Part shown: in pieces, positions 7,063-7,169 of the stretch | Layout: every line of letters starts with the position of its first letter | Numbering within the stretch: the stretch's first letter is position 1 | Origin: Euryarchaeota archaeon TMED117 | GTDB lineage: Archaea; Thermoplasmatota; Poseidoniia; Poseidoniales; Poseidoniaceae | Direction: 5' to 3' | Assembly (NCBI GenBank): GCA_002171315.2 | Contig: NHFS02000066.1 | Span: 1 to 7,169 of the forward strand | DNA length: 7,169 nt | Notes under the pieces: model-generated | Seen by the model: the letters and a program-made list of their open reading frames with translations, nothing else | The model's database searches: none | What the model was told of the DNA's origin: nothing | Made by a program: the position numbers and the translations under genes

Positions 7063-7169
7063 ATGCTGAGCGGTCTTGGTACACATGGGCCTCATGTTTC
7101 ATCGCTTGGTTTACTCGCCATCAATGCACTTCTTTTCGCTTCAGCGATTTGGCTCTTAATGCGCCCAAA
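7063..7169 (+). CDS. N-terminus of a probable membrane protein, truncated by the window
   Basis: An open frame starts at ATG 7063, 38 bp after the propeller gene, and stays open to the edge for 35 codons. An in-frame TAA at 7042 limits the start. The peptide begins MLSGLGTHGPHVSSLG and continues with a hydrophobic run, LLAINALLFASAIWLLM (about residues 17-33), followed by Arg-Pro. This looks like one membrane helix or an uncleaved signal anchor. No family can be named from so little. The upstream Shine-Dalgarno is weak (TGGA at 7053-7056). It could be the next gene of the mcm operon. Confidence 0.5.
   Translation, partial: MLSGLGTHGPHVSSLGLLAINALLFASAIWLLMRP

Overview
The window looks like a piece of an archaeal chromosome, most likely a marine Euryarchaeote of the Marine Group II / Poseidoniales type. 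The archaeal assignment rests on a single-polypeptide archaeal-type MCM helicase and on GatE, a subunit of the archaea-specific GatDE amidotransferase. The narrower placement is an inference from gene style: moderate GC, very tight packing, and a secreted PQQ-type propeller protein with a C-terminal membrane anchor. It was not tested by any search.

Layout: two genes on the minus strand occupy the left end. They are a small alpha/beta hydrolase (981 to 469) and purM, purine biosynthesis AIR synthetase (446, running off the left edge). They are 22 bp apart and probably co-transcribed. A divergent intergenic region (982-1215) follows. It holds a good archaeal TATA-like element ahead of mcm, a weaker one ahead of the hydrolase, and a perfect 8-bp inverted repeat. 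Rightward come mcm (1216-3330), gatE (3369-5405), and a secreted membrane-anchored propeller protein (5402-7024). The last of these overlaps gatE by the four bases ATGA. The first 35 codons of a probable membrane protein begin at 7063 and leave the right edge.

Functionally the rightward cluster joins replication (MCM unwinds the fork), translation (GatE, with GatD encoded elsewhere, turns Glu-tRNA(Gln) into Gln-tRNA(Gln)) and an envelope protein of unknown job. The leftward pair joins purine synthesis to an unassigned esterase-like enzyme. No mobile element, CRISPR array, rRNA, tRNA or phage gene was seen.

Most of the window is housekeeping. The least explained part is the propeller protein, whose extracellular C-terminal domain resembles DUF4430 (transcobalamin C-terminal-like) and sits beyond two transmembrane helices. 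I see no convincing evidence for a new multi-gene system.
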